A model generated the notes under the pieces. That model did no database searches and was not told the origin of the DNA. It saw only the letters and a program-made list of their open reading frames with translations. Position numbers and translations under genes: made by a program. A DNA stretch of 64,000 bases from contig NC_134648.1 in the NCBI RefSeq assembly GCF_030463565.1, forward strand, positions 14,579,306 to 14,643,305. Direction: 5' to 3'. This DNA is from Pelecanus crispus (Eukaryota > Chordata > Aves > Pelecaniformes > Pelecanidae). This document shows positions 45,401-58,120 of the stretch, piece by piece. Position 1 is the first letter of the stretch, and each line of letters starts with the position of its first letter.

Positions 45401-48400
45401 TTTCTGTTGTTTGGTCACATGCATTTTTTTCCCCTCTACCTTCCCAAGTGAAGGGCTGTAGACACACACTAAGGAATCTCAGGAAGGAAATTCCCATTGG
45501 CAGTATTCCCAGTGATGTACCACAAGATGCCAAGAACTGGACACCCCCAGGCTCCAGCTGGTGTGACTCTACCACTGAGACATTCAGAAGTGACATATTC
45601 AGATGCCTCTGCTTTTATATATTTAATTAAAGCGTCCTGATTTTAAAGAACACTAAACTTTTAAAACACCTCTACTTCTAACAGCAAAAATCCACACATC
45701 TCAACTCACTGGAAACATCTGAAAATACCTGCCTAAAATTTACTCATGCAGAAGTTTTGTCATCCATCAGACCTTTGAAATAATTTTGGTTGTTTCAGCA
45801 AACCATCTGGAGATTTTACACAACTCATTAAAGATTTTCATGCATGCAAGAAAAATTCCACTGAGTTATTTTCCTGAATACACTTGAAGCAATTGAAGTA
45901 TATTCATATATCTTCATAACTATATACCTTAATGGGAAGATTCTGCCTCTTTTCTGAATCACTTATGTCATGGCCTTTGGCAGAAGTAAACCAATGTTAT
46001 CAGTGCAGTTAGAAGTGTATACTTGGTTTTGCATCATGGTGAGACTCAAACTAAAATGACTGCCAGCAGATTTTATAAGCAGGAGAGACTCAGCACAGCA
46101 GAGGACAATTTCTAAGAAAAGATTCATGCTTATGCTTATTTTCCACTAACTACTGACAATTTTGGTCTCCTCTGCAATGCCTTACAAGCTCTTCTTCTCA
46201 TCAAGCTGCAGTTCTGCTACATACAATTATTTTAGATGCTGACTGGTTGAAGGCATTGTTCAAGGTAAAATTAAATAATAGCGCTGAATCACTTCCCTCC
46301 CAACAAGCAGTATTATCACTCTGGAAAAACAGGACTATGTTCTTTGGATTTACTCAGAAACACTAAAATCAATACTTCTGCCAAATGATAAGGGAATGGT
46401 TTCTAGTTGCACATTACATCAGTCACCAATTATATCAAACGTTTTACTAGCAAATGGCTACCCTTTTGCTAAAATCAAGGTACAGAATTGAAATTCTACA
46501 AACATGGAATATATGAGGAAAACAGTAGGGACAAAAGAGGAGCTTTAATTAAAAGCAGACCTTTCCAAACTACCTGCACCCAAATAAAATTAATTCCCCT
46601 TATCTCCTGTCGCATTCCCTGTTTCTCTTTTCTTTCCCTCCTCCACTATTTTGTATGTGTGAATTCAAGACTACAAATGGCATTATTAGGGGAACACAGG
46701 CCAGATTCTGATTTCACACCATTTTAATGCCACTGACAGTCTTGGTTTACATAGGAACTCAAAATAAGGGTTGTTAGCCGGTAGAGCCCTACTGACTCAA
46801 CCAGCACGCCAATGATTTAAATCAGCTAAGGACTTGGCCCAGTATTAGAAGCTGCACTCTCTGCCTTAGCCCAACCAGTAAGTTGTTCTGTGAGCATGTG
46901 TCACAATAAACTGGGCTGAAGAATACAGAGCTTGAAAGCAACCCCAGGGTTGCTTTTAAAATCTTACACACCTCCATAAAATTGTGTAAGTATTTCACTA
47001 TGGTGGCAATAGCTACCATGATAAAAGCTGCAAGGTGTATATCCCAACAGCTCCCAGGAGATTCACGATTTAATTACCCCAATTTCCCTTCAGCCACTTC
47101 CCTTTCTGGACTTGATTCACACAGCTGTGCCCTGTCCTTAATATATCCTGTAGAAACTATCGTTCCGTAGAAAGGCCCAACCACAGAACCCCCTGCATTA
47201 TTGGAGCAGAATGCAAGTGTTTGAGGCCTGAGTAGAAACACATAGTTTTACTGCTTTACTGAAACCTGAGTCACACCTCAGAGTATCAGCTGAGCTCCCA
47301 GCCTGCAGAATCTGACAGAAACTGGACTGTGAGATACTATGGATATAAAGAATCCAGCACAGAAAATCCTGGTACAAACAGTACAGTTACACCTCCCTGC
47401 TTCTCGATAAATTTTGCCAAGCGATTCTGAAATCAGCCATTAGGTGCTGCTGCAGGTTTATTAATATGCTAGGTTGCCATCAGCAGGAAGCGTAAAAGTG
47501 GTTAACAGCACCTGATAAAACTCAGTTCTTGCACTAACTTTATTCCTGTTGCTCGAAACGTGCCCTAAGGTGAGCTCCACAACGAGAGTTCTCAACACGT
47601 TTATCCCACAGTTAACAACAGATGCATCACCAACTTCTGCCTGTATAAACTAGACCTGCTGAGATGATTCAGCAGGTCAGGCTCAGTAAGTTGGTGGAAG
47701 CGGGTACAGCTTGCTCTCCAGATGGGTACTTGATTGGATGAGCTGAGAGACAGTGAGAGGCATAGTGGTGCTGTCAAAGTATTGTTTATTATAGTTTTTG
47801 CTGCAGGAAAAATATCAAGGCAGGAATTAAAAGGTTACCTTAGGACAAGGGTGTTTTGGGAGTGCTCTTTCTGGGATTCTTTGCTATGGTTCTGCTGCAG
47901 CCAGGAACAATAATCTCACTCTAGCAAACCTGGCTAGTAATGAAATATCATTCCCATTTCCTTTTGTCCTCTGGCCATAGCACACCTGCAACCCTGCTGC
48001 CTTTCTCCACGAGTATCAAAATATCAATGGAATGAGTCACTTTCTTATACAAATGTGCAAGTTTTAAACTGCTGGTCTCAAAACAAACATAGAAAAGCAG
48101 CTTGTCTTAGCCACATTCTCCAAACAGTGGCCATGGTTCTGTTCTTTCCAATACTCACACTCCTAATTACCTCTGTTGACTGCAACTGAGTTTTTTACTT
48201 GGTAAGGTTAATGGTTCAAACGCCATTGCTGTTGACTTATACAAGCAATGCCTACATTTTTTAATATAAAACTTTTTTTTAAACTGTTTTTTGTTTTCTC
48301 CTTGTATGTCTAGTTTGCACCAGAAGACTAGTTGCCTGGCTCCAGGGAATACCCTCCTATATAAACCAGTAAAATTACCTTTATTAAACATGTAAATTCT

Positions 48401-51400
48401 CCTAGGTTCCTATTGAAAATTCAGTCAAACTGTAAACTGACATCAAATCCTGCACTCTTTTGTTAAATCCTGTTAGCTGGATTTTCTGAAATTCTCAGAG
48501 TTTCAAACCCAACAGGAATAGAGGGATATGTGTGTGTGTCTGTATGTCTGTCTGCAACTGTAGGCCATGTGCCTGAATAATAGCTCATGTGAACAAACCC
48601 ACTATTTATTCACAGAAAAACTGCATCCTAAGCAGCAGGAGAAGAACATTAGCGGCTAATACTTCCACCCCTCAGTGCTCTTGGCACTTTGCATGGAAAG
48701 GATGGCTCTCTGCTTTCCTTTTTATGTGTTGAAAGCTTCCAGACACATTGCTCCCCGCAACCTAAAGCTGACCTTCCCAGGAACGCATTCTGTGCTTATG
48801 CAGGTTATATGCTGGGATGGCTGGACCTCAATCTGACAGAGCTCCAGGCATCTTTGATTAGAGCTGAGCAGGAACTTTTCAGAAAAGTGGTTCTTGGGTA
48901 TTTTTATCAGAAGTTGTTGATTTGTGAAAACAGAAAACTTTCTGTAGCACTGTATGTACCAATTTTGACTGGAAAAGTTTCTTGAGCCCAGAGATTTCTG
49001 GACAGAAAGAATACTCTCACCAAAACAGTTAGTCATCCAGTAATCATGAAAACAACAGCAACTGTGCTTCAAGTCTTGATTGTCTGCATTGCCCTTGGCA
49101 AATGCTATTTACTGTCCTATAAGAGGCTGGTTTCTCTTTTTCAATTGAATTTTGGATTTTGGTTGGGGTTTGTTTGGGTTTTGTCCTGGTAAAAAGGAGT
49201 TTTAGAGGTTTTATCCCAGTGTCTCTCAGCCACTGCTGCAGACCTAGCTGTCCAGTTACCTGTGTTTTGGATCAGAGAGGCCTCCTCCAAAATGCCACTA
49301 CAAATGATCATACTTTATTGCAGTAATTCCATGTGCACAACTCTTTCCAGTTCAGGAGGCTCCCTTAGATGGTGCCTGCACGCTGTCAAGCATCTTACCT
49401 CTTCAGAAGGTTATGTAAAAGCTCCAACACCTTCTGACCAAAAGTGAGAACTGGGCAACCTGGTTCTGTGCATGTTTTTCACCTCTACTTTCCACTGAAT
49501 TTCCTGGTTTCTCTAGTGAAGATCAGCTGTTTGATTACATCAAAGTATGAATGCTGATTTACATAATCGTAAGTGAGAAGGAAATTCAGTGTGCTATTTC
49601 AGAAACTGAACTGCCCTTTCTTGCATATTTTGCCTGTGAGCAGTACTTACATAACAAATAGCAGCTAGCTCCTGACGCAGGATACTCGCCTCCAGGCTTG
49701 ATGTTGTTTTCATTGGATTTACTCCATTGTCATAAACTGTAAACTTAGTTCCCATAAGATTTGATCTATCAAAAAAAATGGAACATCCAATCACCATTTG
49801 TCAGTAACCGTGCCTGAGACATCTATCCTTTACTGCACTGTAGCCCCAAAGGAAAGACAAATAATATTGAGTACAAATAGTTGTTAATTCTAATCCCAAC
49901 TAAATGGCAACTCCTGGATTAAAAACCATAACAAAAATGTAAAGGTACAGTACAGCAGAGTACACTAAAGGTCCCTTATCATTACAACACTGGAGATTTC
50001 TCATGACATCTTGCAAACTAGTAAATTCAAGAAAGCAATAAGGAAACACTCAGGTGGGGTTATTTTGTTTGTTTGCCTGGTTTTTAAAATACGCTTACTC
50101 TCTACAAAACTATCTGCTTTCTTACCTGACTACTAACCCTATCAGAATTCAGAGAGTGATTTTCATAAAGTTGTAAGTAAGATCAGTCTTTCCTATTTAA
50201 ATGGAAATCACACCAAAGAGCGCAAAATATAACTTAGAACATACTAAAACCATATTATCCTCATTCTGTGTTTGTACTGCAATAAATAGCGCATGAAGTT
50301 CTGAGATCCACACAGGCAAATGGCAATTAGCAGTACAGCCCCTTTCCTCAGGCACAGACAACCTAAACATACATTGAGAGGCTCCATGTAAGTATCAACA
50401 ACAGACTGATGTATGATGGGGTGACAGACAGAAGACACACACATGGTTCTGAAAGAATCCCACTACTTGTAAATAACTCTAATTAGGATCTTAAAGAAAT
50501 GGGCAAAACGAAAGAGATTTTCAGATTGTCTAACAGGCAGAACTTCCATTCCAAGTTATTTATATCAATAGGGGCTAGACACAATCTACTCATGCACTTC
50601 TGAAAATCCCATTAAGGTAAGTTGTGCTCACACACCCTTGAGAACCTGGCCTTTGAGCATTTAAGAGCTTCAGTCCTGCTGTCTTTTAATAAAATGTGAC
50701 CTTGTAAGTACTTGAGATGTGTTGAAAACATGCCTTGGATATTGGTAAACTTTAAGACCATTATCACATGATGTAGTCAGGCCTCTAATTAAGAAGTCAT
50801 AGTGGCTTTCAGGCTTCTTAATTTCAAATGAACTTTATATCATATGAAGAAAATTCTTAGATCTATCAGTGTTTACCTCAGTTTTCCAATAAAACTCTCT
50901 CCACCCCGAGACAGGTCAGTTGGGTCTATGGAGATGAGGTAATTAGAGGTTTTACTCTTCTTCCGTTTCCTTCCAGCTAACAGAAACACCTAAGCAGTGC
51001 AAAAAAACCATATTCTAGAATGCCAAAGGGGTTAGCACACACCACTTCCTGCTTCAATGTAAGGAAACCATAGGCAATTTTTCTGTCTTCCAGCATCAAT
51101 AGCGAAGTAACAGAAGGTCTCCTGGGACTTAGCAAAACCAGATAAAAATCTGGAAAGGGAAAGTGACTTCTCAACCACTCAGTCCACTATCTATGGTTTA
51201 AATAATTAAATTTGATCTATTTTGTTACATGTTTCATTCTAAGTTGCTCTGGCTCTTCCAGTTGAATTGAAAATAGATGCTTTTCAGGTCACAGAATGCA
51301 GAGAGCCCCAACTGCAGACTGTCACATAAAGGTGCCATGCATGGATTACTTAACGCCAAATTAGACATATGAAGAAAGGCAGTAGAACAAAGTGATACTA

Positions 51401-53528
51401 TCGCTTTTGGAAGACTGTAGGGCAGATCTCAGTGAACGTGAAAATTATTTAAAATATAAAATTATATTTTCTTTGTAAGACTTCTTCAGACTTTTAGTAA
51501 TTTTTTTATATTCAGGTGCAACTGGTATGCCATTCAAGTTATTTTATGACCTTTTTACCATGCTCCCTTTCCAAGTGGAGGTAATAAGTAGGGTACATCC
51601 CTCGGTCCATTCCCTTCTTGTCTCTTGTGATTCTGCATTTGACAGTGACACCCTGTGGAGCAGGTCTTACGGCAAATTCCTCCAGGTCATCGACATCTAT
51701 GAGAGGCTCATTTGTGGAAGGACTGGGGGCTGAGGCTGCTTCCTAAAACAGTAAGCAAAACTCAGGTTTCCTCAACTTTGATTTACAAGGTTATAAGTAC
51801 AAAGGAATGACATTTGATAGAAGCTGCACTTTAAACAAATAAAAACAATGGACATATTGTCTTCTCCCTTCTGATTCCTCAGCAGCCTTGAAGGCAGCTT
51901 ATCAAGCTAAGGAGCTCTCCCCATCCAATCGGTCAAGCTCTTGGCTACCAAAGGCCCAGGGAGCAGTTCTCTGTGCCGCTGATGCTCAGTGTACAGACAC
52001 ATCTGGCAAAGCAGAACAGGGTGGCTGCACAGGCAGAGTGCTTTAATGTTACAAAGCAAACCCTGGCTCACACCTTCCCATCTCACCACACTTTTCAGAA
52101 AGGCCATACCCACGGACAGTGATGGCCTTTGGTGAAAGGAAGAAATGGGATAGGGAGAGACAGATTAAGCTAGATAGAGATATAACAGAGGTGAGAAGTC
52201 AGTGCAGTATATAAAAGAGTGGGGCACCATCAACTGGTTTAGCAAGAGCTCGTGATTCAGAGTATTTGAACAAGCCAAAGTCTTATTTTATGTTTGGATG
52301 GTAGCAGTGAGAACCGGGTGCGAAAATGCTCAGAAAAAGGCGAGAGAAACAAAAGATCCTTCTGAGCACCTGCAAGAGGTAGAAAGGTAAATATTTACTG
52401 TTTACCTTTCTTTTCATTCCAGGTCAGACCATATTTGCTATTCTTTTCTCCAAGTCATTATTTTCATTGCTTGCTCCTGTGAACCCTGAGAGCTATCACA
52501 GTAAGTCAGCTTGGAGATACACTAGTGCATATTAAAAATAAACCAAGAATGCCAGGCCTATCCTGACTGCACTCTGAAATCACGCAGTACATAGCAGCTT
52601 GCATGCTCCTTCTTCACCACTCACCCCTTACCTTATTGGATTTCTTGCTCGTGGCAGAACCAGGCCGGGTGTTACTGTTTAACTGGGAAGAACTAGAGCT
52701 GTCTTCATCTTCCTCATCTTCCTCTTCATCAAAATTCATGCTGCTTGAAATGCCTGAGGAGAAAGCAGAGCACTTATATGAAATACTAATACATTAAATC
52801 TGTCCATACTTGCTGTAAACATCATTTATAATACTGTTGCACCCTTAGGCTCACAGGTGAGAGAGGGTGTGTGAGAGGGGGGTTCACTGTGCGAGGTAGT
52901 GTACAAATACGTGGGTGAGACAGTACCTGCCCTGAGAAGCCAAACCATTTCAGCAAAGGAGAAAGGAAATATCATGGTTTCCATTCCACAGAGAGGACTG
53001 AGTTACCCAGTGATACAGGAGCAATATCCAGTTAGGAATTAAATTCAGATCTTCTTCATCCAGTCAAATACTTCAAATACAACACAAAATCTTAAACCTG
53101 AAACTGGAGCTGAGTGGACAGCCTATCACAGCCATTTGGAAACCTAACAATTAAAATATGAGCCCTTCTACAGCACACTTTTAACTGTTCCTACATGATC
53201 TGATGAAGAGCAGATCTTAGACTGAGAAGAAACATCCACATCAAGGAAATGTTCTCATGCATATTTATTTTATGTAAAAAAAAGTATCAGCCCAGGCCAA
53301 AGGAACTGTCTTAGAGCACTTAAAAACTTGACTTTATAAGAATTCAAAACCTCAGACATTTCAAAGGGAAACACGACTTTGAACATCAAATAGGACTTAG
53401 CAGCAGAAACCATCATTTGCCAGGCCTAATTTTTCAAGGAGTACCATGCAGATGAAGCCACCCTGTATTCAGGTTCAAACTCTAAGTTCCACATATTAGA
53501 GACTAACTATGCAATATTTTTTCCTAAG

Positions 53529-53562
<34 letters not shown>

Positions 53563-56500
53563 CACTTGGTCCAGAATTTCCACTATTGGTAAGTCCAATG
53601 CAGAAGGATAAATGAAATGCAAAGATTTCTGGAGTCAAGCAGCATGGGCATAATTAACTTTTTCCTTCTGTACTTACCAGGAACATGATCCAGGGCGACA
53701 AGACTGGATTGGGAGGTGGAAGAGGACCAGGATGTATTTGCATGGGGATCTGGGAAAGGAAAAAATCCATGGGCTTGATTCTGCAAACCCTTAACTGAGT
53801 GAACAAGCCTAACTTGCCAACAGGACTCCACACAGGGCTGAAGGCTTACTGGATGGGGCCATAATGCTACTGCCTGAATTCTGAATTATGGACATATTAT
53901 CTTTCTGCACAATCAAATTCACCTTCTACCTGCTTATACCTGCCATCACCTTCTTTTTTAGTACTTTGAATAAAGTTGAAAAGCCCTGGATCACAGAGCT
54001 GAAGCTTCATAATACATCATCCACACTAAATGGTTGTGCCACAAACTCTTCAGTGCACGGTGTACCCTGCCTGGTAGGCTTTTGGTCTACTTTTGAATTC
54101 TAACACACAAAAAAATGAAAACTGATTGACATAAGCAATATACACAGATTCTACACAAATATTCATTCAGTAACACTGAAAAAAGTATTCAGACTCATAT
54201 TCAGATGGCCTAAATTCTACCTAAATCCCTGTGCCCAGTGTGTCCTCACCATCTTCCTCAGGCTCTCTAAACTGCTCTTCTGGGACTTCCAGGGACACGC
54301 ACAGAGACTTTCATGTAGCTTAGTCTTTTGGAATATGAGTTTGGTCTGTAACAAGCAGAGACTGAACCAAACTAATGTACAGACCTATAAACATTAGAGA
54401 TAGTATCAGTAATGGTTTTCTTCATTCAAATTTTGGAACGCAATGAGGAAAAAAGTTTAAATACTTTTTATGTTATTGCCGCTTCCCATAAGTTCAATGC
54501 ATACCCCTTTAAAAGAGCTTTTGACACCAGATGCACACTGGATAACAAAACAACACCAGAGTAGTAAAAGCGAGTGTGTAAAAGTAAAACTGAAGCATAT
54601 GTAATGCTTGTATTCCATTCAGCTGCACCATGAATGGTCTCATTATCAACTTCTTCAGTTCCCCTGGTCTGCACCACACAGCACGACAGCATAAAGCTTC
54701 AATAGGATCTGGTTATGCAATTGAGGCTTGAGTTCACAGGTCAACAGATATTTTCAAAGCCTGTAGAACTCCGTCATTATTAATCACACATTCATTAATC
54801 ACAAGCATTATTTCTTAATAATGACAACCATGTTCTAGTCAACTATGCATGGGTAACAGAGAGAGTCCATCTCCTCAGCTGGCAGCTATGCAATAAAGCC
54901 ATAATTCATACGCACAGAAATAATCAAGTTTATTTCAACATCTGTGCTCGCTATTTCACCACCAGTATTGTGGTGGTGAAAATTCCGTGCCAGCCTTAGA
55001 AAAGTCTGCACTTATGACCTGTAGGGAAGAATGCTTCAGAGAGCTCCTGTTTTGTTTTTGAACCCAGAATCAAATCTATTCCTTCCCTAAATCTCAAAGC
55101 ACGTGTAACTTCAGGTGGCAAAGAAGAACTAAGACCAAATTGCTCATTCCAAGTTTTTACAGAGACATGTAGGAAACTGATAAATGTCAAGACTAAATGT
55201 TAGTTATTCAGTATTAAAACTTATGGAAGTCTGGCTCTGTCCTAGTGACTCATCTGCCAGAGAGGAACTCTACATATTAAGACTTCTGATATCAAAAGGA
55301 TAAGTATTTCCTGCAGGAAGAAAATGATTCTAATAAGGCAATTTCCAACAGATGGAGAAACAAAATAAGACATTTGGCATTTTCTTGCAAGTGGCATATT
55401 CTTTTCACACTCAGGTAGCCTGTAACCTCATGTCTCGTAACAGAACTTGACTCGCTGGGGAAGCAGAGACACGTGCTGAGAGAGGCTTCTCTCCACAAAG
55501 TTAGTGTCAAAGAGCAGAATGGGCACAAATCAGGGCTACGCAAATCTGATGGGACTCAGCCTTTCCCATTAGGCCAGTGAGCATTTATCTCTGTGTTCTT
55601 CTCCTTTTACTCCTATTCTATGCAAGAGAAGGACTGATGGGAGACAGCAATTCTAAATGCTTTTCAGACCAACAGGGACATGCCAGTAAGGACATGCCAC
55701 AAGCAGTGAAGTGGCAGTGGGAATCCACATGAAAAGCCCTAGCTGTGCATAAAGTTTCCCATGAATACTGGGATACTCAAAACTTTCTAACAAGCCTCCT
55801 CTGCTGACATCAAGTAGCAAACCATACATGCATAGTAAAAATATTTTATGGAGATGCTGCTAGTTGCAGTCTTGTCTTAATACTTTTCTTTGTGTCTCAC
55901 AGAGCATAGCTCTGTTGTTAATAAAAATGAGTAAACCTCAGCACTCCCCTTTTAAAAAAGCATGCCCCCGCCCCACGCGACTTGAAGCATACTAGTGGTC
56001 CACTCTTAGCAGTGTCTGTTCTGATCAGGCATACACTCAGACCTGGTTAAAAAAGGTCATATCATATATTTAAGAATATGAAGCAACGAAGCAAAGCAAA
56101 ACCAAATCAAAACAAACAAAAAAAAAACCCCACCCACTGCTTCTGTTAAAAAATAAACAAAAAATTGGGGAGAATAAAAATGTATCTTAACCTGGAAAAA
56201 ACTTCAAAAATAGAGATGTCCCCCAGAGTAAAAATCTGAGTGCTCTGACCTAATTTGAGAAGTCCGTTGATAGAGTTTAAGTAAATCAGCTTTAGTAAGT
56301 AGTGTGCCTGATGATTAAATATTCTGAGCCATGGTCTAAGGCAACACAATCACCACACAGATCAGAACTTGTTAGTCATGCCAACATCCCTCCGACTCAA
56401 ATGCCCAGGAAATACCACACTTGGAGAAAATCTGCCCATTTCAGTTGAAGTTGCTCACATCTGCAGAGTAACATCCCAGAAAAAATGAATCTTAGTGAGA

Positions 56501-57539
56501 ACTGCTCTGCAGACAAGAGGCGGGCATTTAGGTATGAATAGTCTATTCTAGATGAGTCAAGTTTGCACTTACATTTTGCTCTTTATACACAAAGAGTTTA
56601 TTCTTAAAGCATCAGAGCACTCTTGGCTTGAGCCATCTTTGCTTCAAAAGCTGTGCACTGAAGAACAACTCCAAAGCAAAGGCCTTCAGAAAAAGCTTTG
56701 TGAGGATTTTAGGATTTTTTTCCTTCCTACAGTTAATGTCTAATGAGAGATAATAACAGTGCAGGAAGGAAGAGACGGATGCATGAATGTGTACATACTC
56801 AATCCATCTCCCAAATCATGCATGCCTCTAGAAAAAAAAAAATATTCCAGAACATTTGAGGACTATGCATGGGAAATGCTGCAAAATAGAGAGTGCTGTA
56901 ATTTTCACCTCTGCAAGCATGAACACACATTATGAAAACATGAACAATATTTAACTGACAACACAACTAAAATTAATATTCTAGTTTGAATGTTGCTATT
57001 CCATACTCTTTTTTTAACCCTCAAGTAAGTGATTTCCAGAGTTGTACAATATAAAAATGTGAACAGAAGGATATGAGCTTTAGCATCTGTCTGGTACCTT
57101 AACAGTGGCACTGCACTGCAGATGGGAAAGCCACATCCCTGAGAGCCTGGAGAGCTCTGTTCCTTGGGACAAGAGAGAACTACGTCGTCTTTTTTTGGGG
57201 GGGGGGGGGGCAGTTTAGATAATAGAGTAGAGCCTAACAGGCTCTGAGGAGAAGAAACACAGAGTAACAATCTCTGCTTAGGCTTGGGCTGAGAGTGAGA
57301 ATAGAACAGGAAAAGGAGTCAACATACATAAAGCAAGCAATGAAAATGTGAAGGCAGTTTTGGCTACTTACCTTTTTTCTGCATTGCTGTTCTAAGATCT
57401 TGCTTGCTTTGTTGTTGTTGGCCACTAGCCATTTTCTCTCCATCGTCTTCATCATGGCTAGATTGTCCAACAGTGAGAATCTGCACTTGACTCCCTATTT
57501 TCTGAACATCATCTTGAAAAGCAGCTGGGCCATCAATCC
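42282..57539 (-). CDS. TUB: TUB tubby bipartite transcription factor, 3' exons (spliced, 5' partial)
   Basis: Spliced coding region, minus strand, in transcript order: 57539-57372, (53749-53678 optional), 52753-52632, 51742-51551, 50989-50877, 49765-49651, 44478-44380, 43970-43799, 42415-42282. Without the optional exon it gives 370 complete residues and a TAA. TUB is a phosphoinositide-binding adaptor and putative transcription regulator, involved in hypothalamic and retinal function and in loading GPCRs into cilia. The N-terminal part has ILTVGQSS and an acidic/Ser linker. The complete C-terminal tubby domain includes the PIP2-site KLR in [13 protein letters not shown] and both tubby signatures, [14 protein letters not shown] and [16 protein letters not shown]. 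Residue spelling fits TUB better than TULP1-3. Upstream exons (human start MTSKPHSDW...) were not found and probably lie beyond 64000. Confidence 0.96.
43799..43970 (-). CDS. TUB: TUB exon with tubby signature 1
   Basis: Acceptor TTGTGTGCAG and donor GATC|GTAAGT. The 172-nt exon encodes [40 protein letters not shown], then [17 protein letters not shown]. It contains tubby signature 1 ([14 protein letters not shown]). It leaves in phase 1; the split codon restores Pro before DYIVMQFG. Confidence 0.97.
44380..44478 (-). CDS. TUB: TUB exon, [13 protein letters not shown] segment
   Basis: Acceptor ATTTTTAG and donor CGAAAT|GTAAGT. The 99-nt exon encodes exactly 33 residues: [20 protein letters not shown], then [13 protein letters not shown]. 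It is symmetric (phase 0/0). The human sequence has [21 protein letters not shown], so the match is very close. Confidence 0.96.
49651..49765 (-). CDS. TUB: TUB exon, SNLMGTKF segment
   Basis: Acceptor TTTTGATAG and donor GTTAT|GTAAGT. The 115-nt exon encodes [20 protein letters not shown], then [18 protein letters not shown]. This is nearly identical to human apart from conservative changes (for example MKTTSS against QKASSST). It continues the split Arg codon from the preceding exon and leaves in phase 0. Confidence 0.96.
50877..50989 (-). CDS. TUB: TUB exon with phosphoinositide-binding KLR
   Basis: Acceptor CTGCTTAG and donor CTGAG|GTAAAC. The 113-nt exon reads [20 protein letters not shown], then [17 protein letters not shown]. 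It holds the basic RKRKKSK patch. The Lys of GKL, and the Arg completed across the next junction, correspond to the K and R that contact PI(4,5)P2 in mouse tubby. It leaves in phase 2. Confidence 0.95.
51551..51742 (-). CDS. TUB: TUB exon, start of tubby domain
   Basis: The acceptor is TGTTTTAG. The 192-nt exon encodes [40 protein letters not shown], then [20 protein letters not shown] and HGKK. It is the first beta-strand block of the tubby domain. The donor is AAG|GTCATA, which is weak, but the frame forces it: the next exon begins with a full Val codon and the human protein also reads GKKV at this point. Retaining the intron would give a stop three codons later. Confidence 0.93.
52632..52753 (-). 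CDS. TUB: TUB acidic/serine linker exon
   Basis: Acceptor CTCCTCAG and donor AATAAG|GTAAGG. The 122-nt exon encodes [20 protein letters not shown], then [20 protein letters not shown]. The human counterpart is ISSSMSFDEDEEDEEENSSS...RPSSATSRKS. This is the disordered region between the N-terminal activation segment and the tubby domain. It leaves in phase 0. Confidence 0.95.
53528..53562. repeat. A-run followed by (AAAAG)n
   Basis: A14 followed by four AAAAG units, 116 bp downstream (in TUB sense) of the candidate cassette exon. Confidence 0.9.
53678..53749 (-). CDS. TUB: Candidate in-frame cassette exon of TUB (72 nt)
   Basis: On the minus strand, CCTTTCCCAG precedes and CCTG|GTAAGT follows a 72-nt open segment. 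Both splice sites are strong. The exon is symmetric (phase 1 in, phase 1 out), so it can be included or skipped without a frame change. If included it adds 24 residues between QKK(G) and the [11 protein letters not shown] exon, reading [18 protein letters not shown] followed by ALDHVP. The peptide is Ser-rich, like the disordered linker into which it would fall. I do not recognise it from human TUB. Alternative splicing in this part of tubby has been described in mouse, but I cannot show that it is the same exon. Confidence 0.6.
57197..57210. repeat. Homopolymer run of 14 G
   Basis: T7 followed by G14 in the TUB intron, 162 bp downstream (in TUB sense) of the ILTVGQS exon. Confidence 0.95.
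57372..57539 (-). CDS. TUB: TUB exon encoding the ILTVGQS segment
   Basis: Acceptor TGTCTGACAG and donor AAAAAAG|GTAAGT on the minus strand. The 168-nt exon reads [17 protein letters not shown], then [20 protein letters not shown], then [18 protein letters not shown]. This matches human [11 protein letters not shown]...QDLRATMQRK. It enters and leaves in phase 1, so the preceding exon must end with a single base. It is the most 5' TUB exon I can place. Confidence 0.94.
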
Positions 57540-58120
57540 CTGTCAGACAATACCAAAAGCCTTAGTTGTCTTTGTGTCAAGAAGTTACTGAAAAGAGAAT
57601 TGCTCACTCACAAAAAGCACCTTTTCTAAGAATCAGAGATCAGAGGTTCACATTCAATAGTATTTCTAGACTTAAACAAGACTAAACTAGCCTCCAAGGC
57701 AAACATCTTACTTCCCACATACTGCACTAGAGAATCTCCGAGAGGTGATCAGGATTTCACTGTTGCCCTCCTCACCCCCAAAGCACACCCATCCATGCAC
57801 CAGAAACACTGAAAACAAAACAGAAAAGAAATTCACTGGAGAGGACCGACAAAGAAAACAGATGCAGCTTTCATAAGGACACACAACTGGTCCAGAAACA
57901 GATAAGCCTGAGTCCCAGATTATGCCAATATCAGCTAATAAGCAACACTGCTATTATGAAACGATGCTTCAAAGTTTCAGAAACCTGGCAAATTCACCAA
58001 GTAGATCTAGTAGTGTATACAACAGGAAGAGCAGCACATTAACAAGACTAAATACGCATACTGAGTTAGTAAATTGCTATACAGTTAAAACATCAGAGTG
58101 AAACTCTAAAGAAGATAATA

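Larger units (their letters stand above)
42416..50876 (-). other. TUB: TUB introns between the last five coding exons
   Basis: AT-rich intron sequence at 42416-43798, 43971-44379, 44479-49650 and 49766-50876. The largest, 44479-49650, was checked on both strands and holds no recognisable exon or repeat. Frames such as 48689-48985 plus and 48722-49072 minus overlap on opposite strands and look like chance. Confidence 0.6.
50990..57371 (-). other. TUB: TUB introns around the linker exons
   Basis: Introns at 50990-51550, 51743-52631 and 52754-57371, the last containing the candidate cassette exon at 53678-53749. They hold an AAAAG array at 53528-53562 and a G14 run at 57197-57210. No other exon is recognised. 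Confidence 0.6.

Noticed and set aside
48689..49072. Plus frame of 98 residues and minus frame of 116 residues over the same DNA
   Set aside because: Opposite-strand mirror frames in a TUB intron, with no recognisable motif.
52970..53060. Possible MIR-like fragment (CCACAGAGAGGACTGAGTTA)
   Set aside because: Only about 40 bp fit and the core box is missing.
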